Part shown: piece by piece, positions 8,061-16,068 of the stretch
How the letters are laid out: every line of letters begins with the position of its first letter
How positions within the stretch are numbered: position 1 is the first letter of the stretch
Assembly: GCA_937889645.1 (NCBI GenBank)
Contig: CALBZE010000153.1
Span: 1-26,030 of the forward strand
Source of the DNA: an uncultured bacterium
Lineage (GTDB): Bacteria; Gemmatimonadota; Gemmatimonadetes; Longimicrobiales; RSA9
Direction of reading: 5' to 3'
DNA: 26,030 nt
The notes under the pieces: model-generated
Database searches by the model: none
What the model was told of the DNA's origin: nothing
The model's input: the letters and a program-made list of their open reading frames with translations, nothing else
Position numbers and translations under genes: made by a program

Positions 8061-9500
8061 TCACTCTCCCTCGGCGGCGGTCGCCGCCTCCTTCCCGGGT
8101 CGCGCCCCGTCCTCGAGGCGCTGGGCTTCGGCCGTTCGGCCCCAGTCCTCCTCGAACCGCGGGAGCAGCCGCTCCAGCGCGACGCCCCGCGAACCCTTCA
8201 ACAGCACGATCTCCCTACCGCTCAGACGACGCGCGAGCGGCGCGTACGCATCCAGCGGGTCGTCGACGGCGATGAGCCGGTCGCCGAGCTGGTCGGCCAG
8301 CGGCTGGAAGGCGACGGCGAACTCCCCCGTCGCCACGATCAGATCCACGTCCGCGGCCGCGACCGCCTCCGCCGTCCGGCGGTGCAGCGCCTCGCTCGCG
8401 GCGCCCAGCTCGCGCATCGTGCCGAGCACCGCGACCCGCGCCCCGTTCTTCGGCAGCGAGACCAGCAGGTCCACCGCCGCCTCCACGCTCGCGGGGTTCG
8501 CGTTGTAGCAGTCGGCGATCACCGTCAGATCGCCGTAGCGGTGCAGCTCCCCCCGCATCTTGGGCGGGCGGACGTTGGCCAGCGCCTCGACGGCCGCATC
8601 CACGTCCACGCCCCACTCGATCCCCAGACCGAGGGCGAGGAGCGCGTTGCGGGCGTTGGGCCGGCCGCGGAATGCGAGCCGAACGGTTCGATCCTGCCAG
8701 TGGAAGCTGGTCCGCCCTTGTTCATCCAGCTCCACCCGTTCGGCTCGCAACTCCGCGTCCGCGAAATCGGTCCAGCCGGCGACCCGGACGCGCGGCGCGA
8801 TCGTGCGCGCACGTTCGGCCAGCTCCGGCGGCTCTTCTCCGACCAGGGCGACGCCGTGCGGCGGCAGCACCTCGAGGATCGCGGTCTCCTCTCTGAGCAC
8901 GCCCTCGAGGTCGCCCAGCCCCTCGAGGTGCTCCTCGGCGATCGTCGTCACGATCACCGCCTCCGGCTCCACGATCCGCGCCAGCCGCCCGACCTCGCCC
9001 GGCGAGTTCGTCCCCACTTCGACGACCAGCGCCTCCGCATCCGCCGGCGCCGCGAGCAGCGTCAGCGGCACGCCGACCAGGTTGTTCAGGTTCCCCTGCG
9101 TCGCGTGCACGCGGTAGCGCGTCTCGAGCACCGCGCGCGTGAGGTCCTTCGTCGTCGTCTTGCCGTTGCTCCCGACCACCGCGCAGACCCGGGCACCGAG
9201 CGAGCGGCGGTAGTGCCGCGCGAGCAGCCCGAGGGCCTCCAGCGTGTCGGGCACCTGATAGTAGACCAGCGACGCCGGCGCGCCCTCGGGCACGCGTTCG
9301 ACCACCGCGCCGCGTGCGCCGCGCTCCGCGGCCTGCGCCAGGAACCCGTGGGCGTCGAAGCGCTCGCCCCGCAGCGCGACGAAGAGCGCGCCCTCGGGGA
9401 GCGTGCGCGTGTCGGTCGAGACGGCCGCGTACTCGACCGCCGCGCCGCCGGCCAGGCCGAGCGCGCGCCGGACCTCCCGATCGGTCCAGAACACGCTCAC
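8061..9500 (-). CDS. murF: UDP-N-acetylmuramoyl-tripeptide--D-alanyl-D-alanine ligase MurF
   Basis: MurF adds the D-Ala-D-Ala dipeptide, completing the UDP-MurNAc-pentapeptide. The product is 479 aa (family about 450-480). The N-terminal domain reads VSTDTRTLPEGALFVALRGERFDAHGF, the MurE/MurF substrate-binding fold. The ATP loop GSNGKTTTK is at 110-118. ATQGNLNNLVGVPLTLL, VVEVGTNSPGEV, DCYNANPASVEAAV and VLGTMRELG are all MurF-type. The GTG at 9500 overlaps the murE stop as GTGA. The C-terminal 30 or so residues are Glu/Arg/Ala-rich and look disordered. ddl, which supplies the dipeptide, is not in this window. Confidence 0.97.
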   Translation of the reverse strand: MSVFWTDREVRRALGLAGGAAVEYAAVSTDTRTLPEGALFVALRGERFDAHGFLAQAAERGARGAVVERVPEGAPASLVYYQVPDTLEALGLLARHYRRSLGARVCAVVGSNGKTTTKDLTRAVLETRYRVHATQGNLNNLVGVPLTLLAAPADAEALVVEVGTNSPGEVGRLARIVEPEAVIVTTIAEEHLEGLGDLEGVLREETAILEVLPPHGVALVGEEPPELAERARTIAPRVRVAGWTDFADAELRAERVELDEQGRTSFHWQDRTVRLAFRGRPNARNALLALGLGIEWGVDVDAAVEALANVRPPKMRGELHRYGDLTVIADCYNANPASVEAAVDLLVSLPKNGARVAVLGTMRELGAASEALHRRTAEAVAAADVDLIVATGEFAVAFQPLADQLGDRLIAVDDPLDAYAPLARRLSGREIVLLKGSRGVALERLLPRFEEDWGRTAEAQRLEDGARPGKEAATAAEGE

Positions 9501-10987
9501 GCGCCCACCTCCGGCGCCCGCGCGGCGACCAGCTCGGCCACGACCTCGCGCTCGTCGAACGGCAACTTCTCCTGCCCCACGATCTGGTACGTCTCGTGTC
9601 CCTTCCCGGCCAGGAGCACCAGGTCCTCCGGCCGCGCGATCTCCAGCGCACGCGCGATCGCCGCGCGCCGGTCCGTGACCCGCAGGTGCCGGCCCGCCGG
9701 CATCCCGGCCAAGATCTCCTCGATGATCAGTTCCGGATCTTCGGTCCGGGGGTTGTCCGACGTCACGATCGGAACGTCCGCCCACCTCTCGACGACCGCT
9801 CCCATGAGCGGCCGCTTCCCGCGGTCCCGGTCGCCGCCCGCGCCGAAGACCACGATCAGGCGACCCGGCACCAACGGCCGCAGCGCCGTGAGAACCCGCT
9901 CCAGCGCGTCCGGCGTGTGCGCGTAGTCGCGCAGCACGGGGCACGGCACGTCGGCCACCCGTTCCAGCCGACCGGGCACCTGCGGCGCCGACCCGAGCCG
10001 GGCCGCGACCTCTTCCACCTCGATCCCCAGCGCCAGCGCGGCGCCCGCCGCGCCCAGAGCGTTGTACACGTTGAACCGGCCGAGCAGAGGGAGCGCCACG
10101 TCCGCCGCGCCGCCCGGCGCGACCAGCCGGAACCGCGCGCCGAACGGCCCGAGCTCCAGCCGCTCGGCGCGGACCTCGGCATCGCCGCGATCGATCGCGT
10201 AGCTCAGCGCGCGGGGCGATGCCGCCTCGAGCCCGGCCCACGCGGCGTCGTCCGCGTTGATCACCGCGGCGCCGTCCTCACGGAGCAGGCCGACCAGCGC
10301 CCGCTTCGCCGCCAGGTACGCCTCCTCGGTCCCGTGGTAGTCCAGGTGGTCCCGCGTCAGATTCGTGAAGACCGCCGCATCGAAGCGCAGCGCGTGGACC
10401 CGCCCCTGGTCGAGCGCGTGCGAAGAGACCTCCATCGCGACCGCGCCCACGCCGCGGTCGACCAGCTCGCGCAGCAGCCGGGCGAGGTCGACGGGGCCGG
10501 GCGTCGTCAGCGATTCGCCGCCCGGGAGCGGCGAGCCGTCGTCGAGGATGACGCCGAGCGTGCCGAGCGACGCCGCGCCCCACCGCGCGCCCAGGAGATG
10601 GCGAAGCAGCCACGTCGTCGTCGTCTTCCCGTTCGTCCCCGTGACCCCCACCAGATGCAGAGAGGCGGCGGGATCTCCGTAGAATGTCGCCGCCGCCAGC
10701 GCCGCCGCCCGACGTCCGTCCCGCACGACCACCTGCGGGAGGGTGCTCTCCGGGACCGGCCTCTCGACCAGCGCCGCCACCGCACCCGCCGTTTCCGCGG
10801 CCGGGACGAAGCGGTGGCCATCCATTGCGGTTCCGGCCCAGGCGCAGAACAGGTCGCCTTCCCGGACCTGGCGGCTGTCGTCCGCGACCCCGGTGATCAC
10901 CGGCGAGTCGCCCGGCGCCGAAACGACGCGACCGTCCGCCTCCAGTCGCCGGACGATCTCCGCCAACGCGATCCCGCCGGGCCTCAC
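9497..10987 (-). CDS. murE: UDP-MurNAc-L-Ala-D-Glu--meso-diaminopimelate ligase MurE
   Basis: MurE adds the third stem-peptide residue. The product is 496 aa (family about 480-500). VADDSRQVREGDLFCAWAG (35-53) is the N-terminal domain, GTNGKTTTT (117-125) the ATP loop and TNLTRDHLDYHGT (208-220) the central domain. The C-terminal domain carries VTSDNPRTEDP with DNPR at 411-414 and AGKGHETYQ at 460-468. In characterised MurE enzymes DNPR marks specificity for meso-diaminopimelate, while lysine-adding enzymes differ there. This implies DAP-type peptidoglycan. The GTG at 10987 overlaps the ftsI stop as GTGA and gives the usual N-terminal length. The long open frame above it is a shadow of ftsI. 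Confidence 0.97.
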   Translation of the reverse strand: MRPGGIALAEIVRRLEADGRVVSAPGDSPVITGVADDSRQVREGDLFCAWAGTAMDGHRFVPAAETAGAVAALVERPVPESTLPQVVVRDGRRAAALAAATFYGDPAASLHLVGVTGTNGKTTTTWLLRHLLGARWGAASLGTLGVILDDGSPLPGGESLTTPGPVDLARLLRELVDRGVGAVAMEVSSHALDQGRVHALRFDAAVFTNLTRDHLDYHGTEEAYLAAKRALVGLLREDGAAVINADDAAWAGLEAASPRALSYAIDRGDAEVRAERLELGPFGARFRLVAPGGAADVALPLLGRFNVYNALGAAGAALALGIEVEEVAARLGSAPQVPGRLERVADVPCPVLRDYAHTPDALERVLTALRPLVPGRLIVVFGAGGDRDRGKRPLMGAVVERWADVPIVTSDNPRTEDPELIIEEILAGMPAGRHLRVTDRRAAIARALEIARPEDLVLLAGKGHETYQIVGQEKLPFDEREVVAELVAARAPEVGA

Positions 10988-13005
10988 GGCCGCGCCTCCT
11001 TCCCCCTCAGCCGGACAACGGCGCCCGGCGCGACCTTCTCGCCAGCCTTCGGGACCGTCTCCGCCGCGGGGCCGCTCCCTTCGACCACCACCCGGAAGCC
11101 GGCCTCGTGCAGCCGAAGCACTGCATCCCGCAGCGCCAACCCTGCCACTTTCGGCACTTCCCGCGTTGCCGCCGCGATCATCCCGTCCAGGCGCCGCGGC
11201 GGCGCCGCGTTCAGCGCGAAGATGAACGGGCCGGTGGGCGGCGGCGCCGCGCGCGTGGCCGGTGTCGCGTCCGCCACGCCGTCCGGCCGCCCGCGACGCG
11301 GCGACGTCGACTTCTCCTCCGCGGCGTCGCCCCGCACCACCGCCGCCGCCACCGCCCGCCGGTCCAGCGCCGTCTCGCGCGCCGCGAGCGCCGCCGCCAG
11401 CGTCGCACGCATCACCGGCGCCGCCGCGAGTCCGCCGTAGTACGTGCCCTTCGGCCGGTCCAGCCGGACCAGGAACGAGAACTGCGGATCGTCCGCCGGG
11501 AAGAACCCCGCGAACGACGCCGTGTAGCTCCCAGACTCGTAGCGGCCATCCCGAACCTGACGCGCCGTGCCCGTCTTCCCCGCGACCTGGAACGGTCCCA
11601 GCCCCGCCGCGCGCCCGGTCCCCGCCTCGACGACGTCGACCAGCGCCTCGCTGATCTCCCGCGCCACCTCCTCGCGCACCACCCGGCGCACCGGCTGCGG
11701 CGCGAAGCGCACGACCGTCCGGCCGCCGCGCGTGCGGACCTCGCGGACCAGGCGCGGCTCCATCAGCACGCCGCCGTTCGCGAGCGCGCCGTACGCCAGC
11801 ACCATCTGCAGCGGAGTGACCGAGACCTCGTAACCCATCGCAAGACTGCTCTGCGAATACCGGGACCACCGCTCCGGCCGGCGCAGCAGCCCCGACGCCT
11901 CCGACGGGTAGAGCACGCCCGTCGGCGTGCCGAACCCGAAGTCCCGCAGGTAGGCGTACTGCTCCGCCGGCTCGAGACGCCCGGCCACCTTCGCCATCGC
12001 GATGTTCGAGGAGTAGCGCAGCGCGTCGCGGAGGGTCAGCCACCCGTACCCGTGCACGTCCGTGATGGTCCGGCCCCCGCTCACGTACCGGCCGTTCTCC
12101 GCGTACACGCTGTCCGACATCGTCAGCCGACCCTCGTTCAGGAGGGCCGCGGCCACGAACGGCTTGATCGTCGAGCCCGGCTCGTACGGCTCGGTCACCG
12201 CCAGCCAGCTCCGCGCCCCTTCCCGCCGAACCGTCGCGGCGGCCAGGATCTCCCCGGTCTGCGGGTCCGCCAGGACCAGGTCGCCGCCCGCCGCCTCCGT
12301 CTCCTCGACCGCCCGTCGCAGCGCGTCGTCCGCGATCTCCTGCAGCGCGTAGTCGATCGTGAGCACCACGTCGTGGCCGGGCACCGGCTCCTGCACCGTG
12401 AACATCGAGCCGGGGATGACCCGCCCCAGCACGTCCCGCCGCGCCACCGCCTCGCCCGGCCGGCCCGCCAGCAGCGAATCGAATTCCAGCTCCAGCCCGC
12501 CCTGCGCGCGGCCGTCCGCGCCCACGCGACCGATCAGCTCCAGCGCCAGCTCGCCGTGCGGGTACAGCCGCTCGATCACCCGCTCGAAGTGTACGCCCGG
12601 CTCGCCCGCCAGCTGCTGGCGCACCACCTCGTCGTACCGGCCGGGCAGCACCACCCACGCCCGCGACGGGTCCACCGCCCGCCGCGCCTGCGCCGCCGTC
12701 ACGCCCAGCACCTCCCGCAGGCGGGCCGCCAGCCCATCCGCGTCCCGGACCTCGCGCGGCGCGACGGCGACCCGGTACGCCTCCCGGCTCGCCGCGAGCG
12801 GTACGCCGTTCCGGTCGTAGATCGTCCCCCGCGGCGCCGGCAGCTCGACCCGCTGCCGCTGCTGGCCGACCGCGCGCGCACGCCAGGACTCGCCCTCCAG
12901 CACCTGCAGCTGGAAGGCACGGCCCAGCACCACGAGCCCGACCATCAGGATCCCGAGCAGCAGCGCCCGCCGCCGCCACGCATGAGAGCGCGCCGTCACC
13001 TTCAC
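10984..13005 (-). CDS. ftsI: Septal peptidoglycan transpeptidase FtsI (PBP3-like) with C-terminal PASTA domain
   Basis: FtsI crosslinks septal peptidoglycan as partner of FtsW. The product is 673 aa, longer than the 588 aa E. coli protein. Residues 1-11 are basic and cytoplasmic, and residues 12-30 form the membrane anchor. The PBP dimerisation domain contains RGTIYDRNG (59-67). The transpeptidase domain has the SxxK nucleophile STIK (Ser278), the SxN motif SSN (332-334) and KTGT (477-480). An Ala/Arg/Pro-rich linker (about 545-612) is followed by one PASTA-like module (about 615-668: VPKVAGLALRDAVLRLHEAGF ... APGAVVRLRG). PASTA domains are frequent in Gram-positive PBPs and also occur in some diderm phyla, but not in E. 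coli FtsI. The GTG start at 13005 overlaps the ftsL stop as GTGA. Confidence 0.96.
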   Translation of the reverse strand: MKVTARSHAWRRRALLLGILMVGLVVLGRAFQLQVLEGESWRARAVGQQRQRVELPAPRGTIYDRNGVPLAASREAYRVAVAPREVRDADGLAARLREVLGVTAAQARRAVDPSRAWVVLPGRYDEVVRQQLAGEPGVHFERVIERLYPHGELALELIGRVGADGRAQGGLELEFDSLLAGRPGEAVARRDVLGRVIPGSMFTVQEPVPGHDVVLTIDYALQEIADDALRRAVEETEAAGGDLVLADPQTGEILAAATVRREGARSWLAVTEPYEPGSTIKPFVAAALLNEGRLTMSDSVYAENGRYVSGGRTITDVHGYGWLTLRDALRYSSNIAMAKVAGRLEPAEQYAYLRDFGFGTPTGVLYPSEASGLLRRPERWSRYSQSSLAMGYEVSVTPLQMVLAYGALANGGVLMEPRLVREVRTRGGRTVVRFAPQPVRRVVREEVAREISEALVDVVEAGTGRAAGLGPFQVAGKTGTARQVRDGRYESGSYTASFAGFFPADDPQFSFLVRLDRPKGTYYGGLAAAPVMRATLAAALAARETALDRRAVAAAVVRGDAAEEKSTSPRRGRPDGVADATPATRAAPPPTGPFIFALNAAPPRRLDGMIAAATREVPKVAGLALRDAVLRLHEAGFRVVVEGSGPAAETVPKAGEKVAPGAVVRLRGKEARP

Positions 13006-13310
13006 CGCGACACCTCCGCGCCCGGCAGCGACGCACCCATCGGTAGGATCACGATCTCCGCACCCGTCGGCACGTACATTCCCAGCGTCTTCCCCGCCTC
13101 GGCCACCACGCGACTACGACTCTCCAGACGACGTATCCGCTGCAGCTCCGTCGCCCGCTCCGCTTCCAGGACCGCCCGCTCCCGCCGCACTCCGTCGAGC
13201 GCGCGCAGCACCTCCAGCGCGCGACTCTGCCGCCAGATCACGAGGCTCAACGACGCGAGCAGCGCCGCGAAGCCCAGGGCCACCCGAATCACGCCCGGCT
13301 GCCCCCGCAT
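13002..13310 (-). CDS. ftsL: Cell division protein FtsL
   Basis: FtsL is a small bitopic protein that forms a coiled-coil complex with FtsB and FtsQ and helps activate FtsWI. The product is 102 aa. There is a short N-terminus, one hydrophobic helix (about residues 7-24, VIRVALGFAALLASLSLVIW), then a charged heptad-like helix (about 27-66, rich in Arg, Glu and Leu) and a short tail. The ATG at 13310 shares one base with the rsmH stop (TGATG). The GTG at 13313 is the alternative and would create a GTGA overlap, exactly as at the murG/murC junction. Sequence identity to known FtsL proteins is always low, so the call rests on size, topology and the position between rsmH and ftsI. Confidence 0.9.
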   Translation of the reverse strand: MRGQPGVIRVALGFAALLASLSLVIWRQSRALEVLRALDGVRRERAVLEAERATELQRIRRLESRSRVVAEAGKTLGMYVPTGAEIVILPMGASLPGAEVSR

Positions 13311-14239
13311 CACGCCGCCTTCCGCCACGCACGCAGCCGCGCACTGCGCGACCGCGGATTCGATTCCACCTCCGCCGCCGTCGGCGCGACCGGCTTCCGC
13401 GTCAGCGTCTCGCCCAGCGGTCGACCGCGACAACGGCACACCGGAAGCTCCGGAGGGCAGATGCAAGCCCGGCTCCAATCGCGGAACGCGTCCTTCACCC
13501 GCCGGTCCTCCAACGAGTGATACGACAACACCACGAGCACGCCGCCCGGCTCCAACGCATCCCGCAGCGCCGGGAGCGCGCGCTCCAGCGCGCCCAGCTC
13601 GTCGTTCACCGCGATCCGCAGCGCCTGGAAGATCCGCGCCTTGTCCTGCGCCGTGAGCCGGCCGCCGTACACCCGCTCGAGCACCTCCACGAGGTCGTCG
13701 CTCGTCCGGAACGGCGCCTCCGCGCGTCGCCTCACGACCTCCGCCGCGAGCCGCCGCGAACGACGCTCCTCGCCGTACCGCCAGAACAGATCCGCGAGAT
13801 CCCGTTCCGGCAGCTCGTTCAACAGATCCGCGGCCGTCGGTATGCCCTCCGCGGCCGGGCCGGCCATTCGCATGTCCAGGGGAGTGCCGGGGCGGAAGGA
13901 GAAACCGCGCCCCGTTTCGTCCAGGTGCCGCGACGACAGCCCCAGATCCAGCAGCGCACCCGCGAGCGGCTCCCGCAACGACTCCGCCGCATCGGCAAAG
14001 TTCGAGCGACGCAGCTCCACCCGCGCGCCGAATCGTGCCAGCCGCCTTCTCGCCACTTCCAGGGCCTCCGGATCCTGATCCACTCCGATCACGCGGACGT
14101 CCGCGCCCGCGTCGAGGATCGCTTCGCTGTGTCCGCCGTCGCCCAGCGTGCCGTCGAAATACAACCCGCCCCTTTCGGGACGTAGATACTCGAGCACCTC
14201 CTGCAACATCACCGGCACATGACGGATGTCCCCGTCCAT
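13310..14239 (-). CDS. rsmH: 16S rRNA (cytosine(1402)-N(4))-methyltransferase RsmH (MraW)
   Basis: RsmH methylates N4 of C1402 in 16S rRNA, in the ribosomal P-site, using S-adenosylmethionine. The product is 309 aa (family about 300-315). It starts MDGDIRHVPVMLQEVLEYL, the conserved family N-terminus. The SAM-binding loop DGTLGDGGHSEAIL, DLGLSSRHLDETGRGFSF, ALRIAVNDELGALERAL and SYHSLEDRRVKDAF follow in order, and the C-terminus ends NPRSRSARLRAWRK. The ATG at 14239 lies 5 nt after the mraZ stop. Further upstream the frame is a shadow of mraZ. It is the second gene of the operon, its usual place in dcw clusters. Confidence 0.97.
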   Translation of the reverse strand: MDGDIRHVPVMLQEVLEYLRPERGGLYFDGTLGDGGHSEAILDAGADVRVIGVDQDPEALEVARRRLARFGARVELRRSNFADAAESLREPLAGALLDLGLSSRHLDETGRGFSFRPGTPLDMRMAGPAAEGIPTAADLLNELPERDLADLFWRYGEERRSRRLAAEVVRRRAEAPFRTSDDLVEVLERVYGGRLTAQDKARIFQALRIAVNDELGALERALPALRDALEPGGVLVVLSYHSLEDRRVKDAFRDWSRACICPPELPVCRCRGRPLGETLTRKPVAPTAAEVESNPRSRSARLRAWRKAA

Positions 14240-14244
14240 GCCGA

Positions 14245-14673
14245 TCACCGGAAGATCTGTGGCGCGAACCGCTCGAACTTCTCCGCCCCCGCCTTCATCG
14301 CCTCCTCGAACCGGTCCGGGTTCCACAGCTCGATCTTGTCCAGCGCGCCCACCAGCAGGACCTGGCCGTCCAGCTCCGCGGCCTCCTGCAATCGTGCCGG
14401 GATCAGGATCCGGCCCTGGCTGTCCGGAACCACCTCCACCGCGTTCGCGACCACCGACAGCACCCACATGCGCGCATCCGGCTGATGGCGCACGAGCTCC
14501 TTCAGCCGGTCCTGCACGCCCAACCATTCCGACTCCGGGTACAGCGCCAGCGACGGCCGGTAGGCTTGCACCATGATGAAGCGCTGATCACCCGCCTCCC
14601 GGCGGAACGCAGCCGGCAGGCTCACCCGACCTTTGTCGTCGAGCTGGTAGGTGTAGCTCCCCAGAAAGGTCAC
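14245..14673 (-). CDS. mraZ: Transcriptional regulator MraZ
   Basis: MraZ is a ring-forming AbrB-fold DNA-binding protein that represses its own dcw operon in E. coli. The product is 142 aa, the standard length. Both SpoVT/AbrB half-sites are intact: DDKGRVSLPAAFR at 12-24 and DSQGRILIPARLQ at 84-96. The start is the GTG at 14673 (VTFLGSYTYQLDDKG), matching the family N-terminus. A purine-rich Shine-Dalgarno run (GGAGGGGGA) abuts it. The open frame extends upstream, but through the promoter and operator, so longer versions are unlikely. It heads the operon and faces the lipid-kinase gene divergently. Its likely binding boxes lie about 70 nt upstream of the start. Confidence 0.96.
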   Translation of the reverse strand: MTFLGSYTYQLDDKGRVSLPAAFRREAGDQRFIMVQAYRPSLALYPESEWLGVQDRLKELVRHQPDARMWVLSVVANAVEVVPDSQGRILIPARLQEAAELDGQVLLVGALDKIELWNPDRFEEAMKAGAEKFERFAPQIFR

Positions 14674-14740
14674 TCCCCCTCCCTCGGGGTCGGAGTCCGC
14701 GCCGTCGGGCCTCCCGGTGCTCGGGGTGCCGGGGTGGTTC

Positions 14741-14765
14741 CCCACTCTTCCCCACTTCTCCCCAC
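14741..14765 (-). promoter_or_regulatory. Putative MraZ operator: three GTGGG boxes at 10-nt spacing
   Basis: On the minus strand GTGGG occurs at 14765-14761, 14755-14751 and 14745-14741, so each box is separated by 5 nt and recurs every helical turn. Published MraZ sites are direct repeats of TGGG-type pentamers with 5-nt spacers upstream of mraZ, so the match is good. A fourth position in phase (14775-14771) reads GGGGG, and another GTGGG lies inside the promoter spacer at 14796-14792. The array lies just downstream of the predicted transcription start, where bound MraZ would block initiation or escape. Confidence 0.85.
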
Positions 14766-14775
14766 TGCGGCCCCC

Positions 14776-14804
14776 ATAGTACGCACCACGCCCCACTCGG
14801 TCAA
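14776..14804 (-). promoter_or_regulatory. dcw operon promoter (sigma-70 type)
   Basis: On the minus strand TTGACC (14804-14799) is followed by exactly 17 nt and then TACTAT (14781-14776). This is a near-consensus -35/-10 pair with ideal spacing. A short A/T run (around 14808-14813) precedes the -35. Transcription should begin near 14769, leaving a leader of roughly 95 nt before the mraZ GTG. No comparable promoter was noticed inside the operon. Confidence 0.8.
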
Positions 14805-14962
14805 GGCTTTTTTGCAAGTCGCTGTAGGCCAAGAATTTGCAATTCGTCCCGCACGACACGGCCGCCGCTTCGCCTGCCCGAATCGCCCGGTTTCCGGCCG
14901 TACGGGCCGACCTTCGACGCCCCCACGGCGCCCCACGACCGCGGCCGGAGCCGGTCGAATCC

Positions 14963-14968
14963 AGGAGG
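14963..14968 (+). promoter_or_regulatory. Consensus ribosome binding site deciding the lipid-kinase GTG start
   Basis: AGGAGG is a perfect anti-16S match, 6 nt before the GTG at 14975. It settles the start against the open frame that runs back to about 14837. An ATG at 14973 overlaps it but is out of frame. Confidence 0.85.
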
Positions 14969-14974
14969 ATCGAT

Positions 14975-15859
14975 GTGCCGCTGACCATTGGGCTCATCAT
15001 GCACCCCCGAGGCGATGCGCAGCGGCTCGAGGAGCTGCGTTCGGTCGTCGCGCGGCTCCGGGCCGACGGCCACATCGTCTGGCCTCACCTGACGTTCGAA
15101 CCGGGGGACGCCGTGCGGCTTGCCCGGCTGGCGGCGCGTGCGGGCGCGGATCTCGTGATCGCCGCGGGCGGCGACGGCACGGTGAACGAGGTCGTGAACG
15201 GGATCGGCCGACTGCGTCGTCCGCCGCGGCTGGGGATCCTGCCGATCGGGACGGGGAACGACTTCGCCCTGGGGCTGGGGATACCGCAGGAGCTCGTGGA
15301 AGCGGCACGCGTCGCGGTGAGCGGGCGGCCGCGCGCCATCGACGTGGCGCGGGTCAACGACCGCCTCTTCGTGAACGTGTCGTCGGGCGGCTTCGGCGCC
15401 GAGGCGACGGAGCACACGCCGGGCGAGGCGAAGCGAGTGTTGGGGGCTCTGGCGTATGTCGTGGCCGGGGCGCGGGAGCTGGTGGTGCTGCACCCGGTGC
15501 GGGGGCGATTCCACGTCGATGGGCGCAGATTCTTCGACGGCGAGTTCCTGCTCTTCGCCGTCGGGAACGGGCGGAGGACGGGAGGCGGCAGCCTCCTCAC
15601 GCCGCGCGCGGATGTCGGGGATGGGCTGCTGGACCTGGTCGTCGTGGAGGCGATGCCGCGCCTCGACTTCCTGGCGCTCCTCCCGGACCTTCGCGCCGGG
15701 ACGCACCTCGAGAGCCCTGGCGTGCGCTACACCCGGGCGACGTCGATCGTGGTCGCTCCCCGGGCGCCGCTCGCGGTGAACGCGGACGGCGAGCCGGTGA
15801 GGGCGCGGCGGTATCACTACACGTTGTGGCCGCTGCGGCTCGTGGTCATGGCGCCCTGA
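14975..15859 (+). CDS. Diacylglycerol/lipid kinase family protein (YegS/DagK-like)
   Basis: This belongs to the lipid-kinase family with a diacylglycerol-kinase catalytic domain (YegS, BmrU, DgkB, sphingosine kinases), which phosphorylate lipid hydroxyls with ATP at the membrane. The product is 294 aa. The nucleotide loop AAGGDGTVNEVVNGI lies at 63-77, and LPIGTGNDFALGLGIP at 89-104. VNVSSGGFGAEAT and the C-terminal VNADGEPV, which carries the family Asp/Glu metal ligands, complete the fold. The GTG start at 14975 is chosen because AGGAGG lies 6 nt before it and it opens the first beta strand (VPLTIGLIMHP). The family's Asn-Pro near the N-terminus is His-Pro here. The lipid substrate cannot be read from sequence. 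The gene is divergent from mraZ and stands alone. Confidence 0.92.
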   Translation: MPLTIGLIMHPRGDAQRLEELRSVVARLRADGHIVWPHLTFEPGDAVRLARLAARAGADLVIAAGGDGTVNEVVNGIGRLRRPPRLGILPIGTGNDFALGLGIPQELVEAARVAVSGRPRAIDVARVNDRLFVNVSSGGFGAEATEHTPGEAKRVLGALAYVVAGARELVVLHPVRGRFHVDGRRFFDGEFLLFAVGNGRRTGGGSLLTPRADVGDGLLDLVVVEAMPRLDFLALLPDLRAGTHLESPGVRYTRATSIVVAPRAPLAVNADGEPVRARRYHYTLWPLRLVVMAP

Positions 15860-15987
15860 TCCCCCGACGCTTCCCCGCGACCGTGCCGCCCGCCGCGGCC
15901 GAGGAATGGGGCCTGGGGACCCGGCCCTACTTCGCGGCCGCGCTACGCGGATTCGGGACGCGGCCTCTGGACGGGACCGCCGGGCGC

Positions 15988-16022
15988 AAAAAAAGCCGGG
16001 GGCGTGAGTTCACGCCCCCGGC
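15988..16022 (-). terminator. Intrinsic terminator of the TPR-protein gene
   Basis: Arms at 15995-16007 and 16010-16022 are perfectly complementary over 13 bases (gccgggggcgtga / tcacgcccccggc). In practice this folds as a 12-bp stem with a 4-nt loop. Read on the minus strand the hairpin is followed directly by seven T residues (15994-15988), a classic Rho-independent terminator about 47 nt past the TPR gene stop. On the plus strand no T run follows, so it should not terminate the convergent lipid-kinase transcript in the same way. Confidence 0.93.
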
Positions 16023-16068
16023 CCGGTCCGCCCGCTAATGGCTCAGCGGGCCCCGATCGCGTCGCCGC

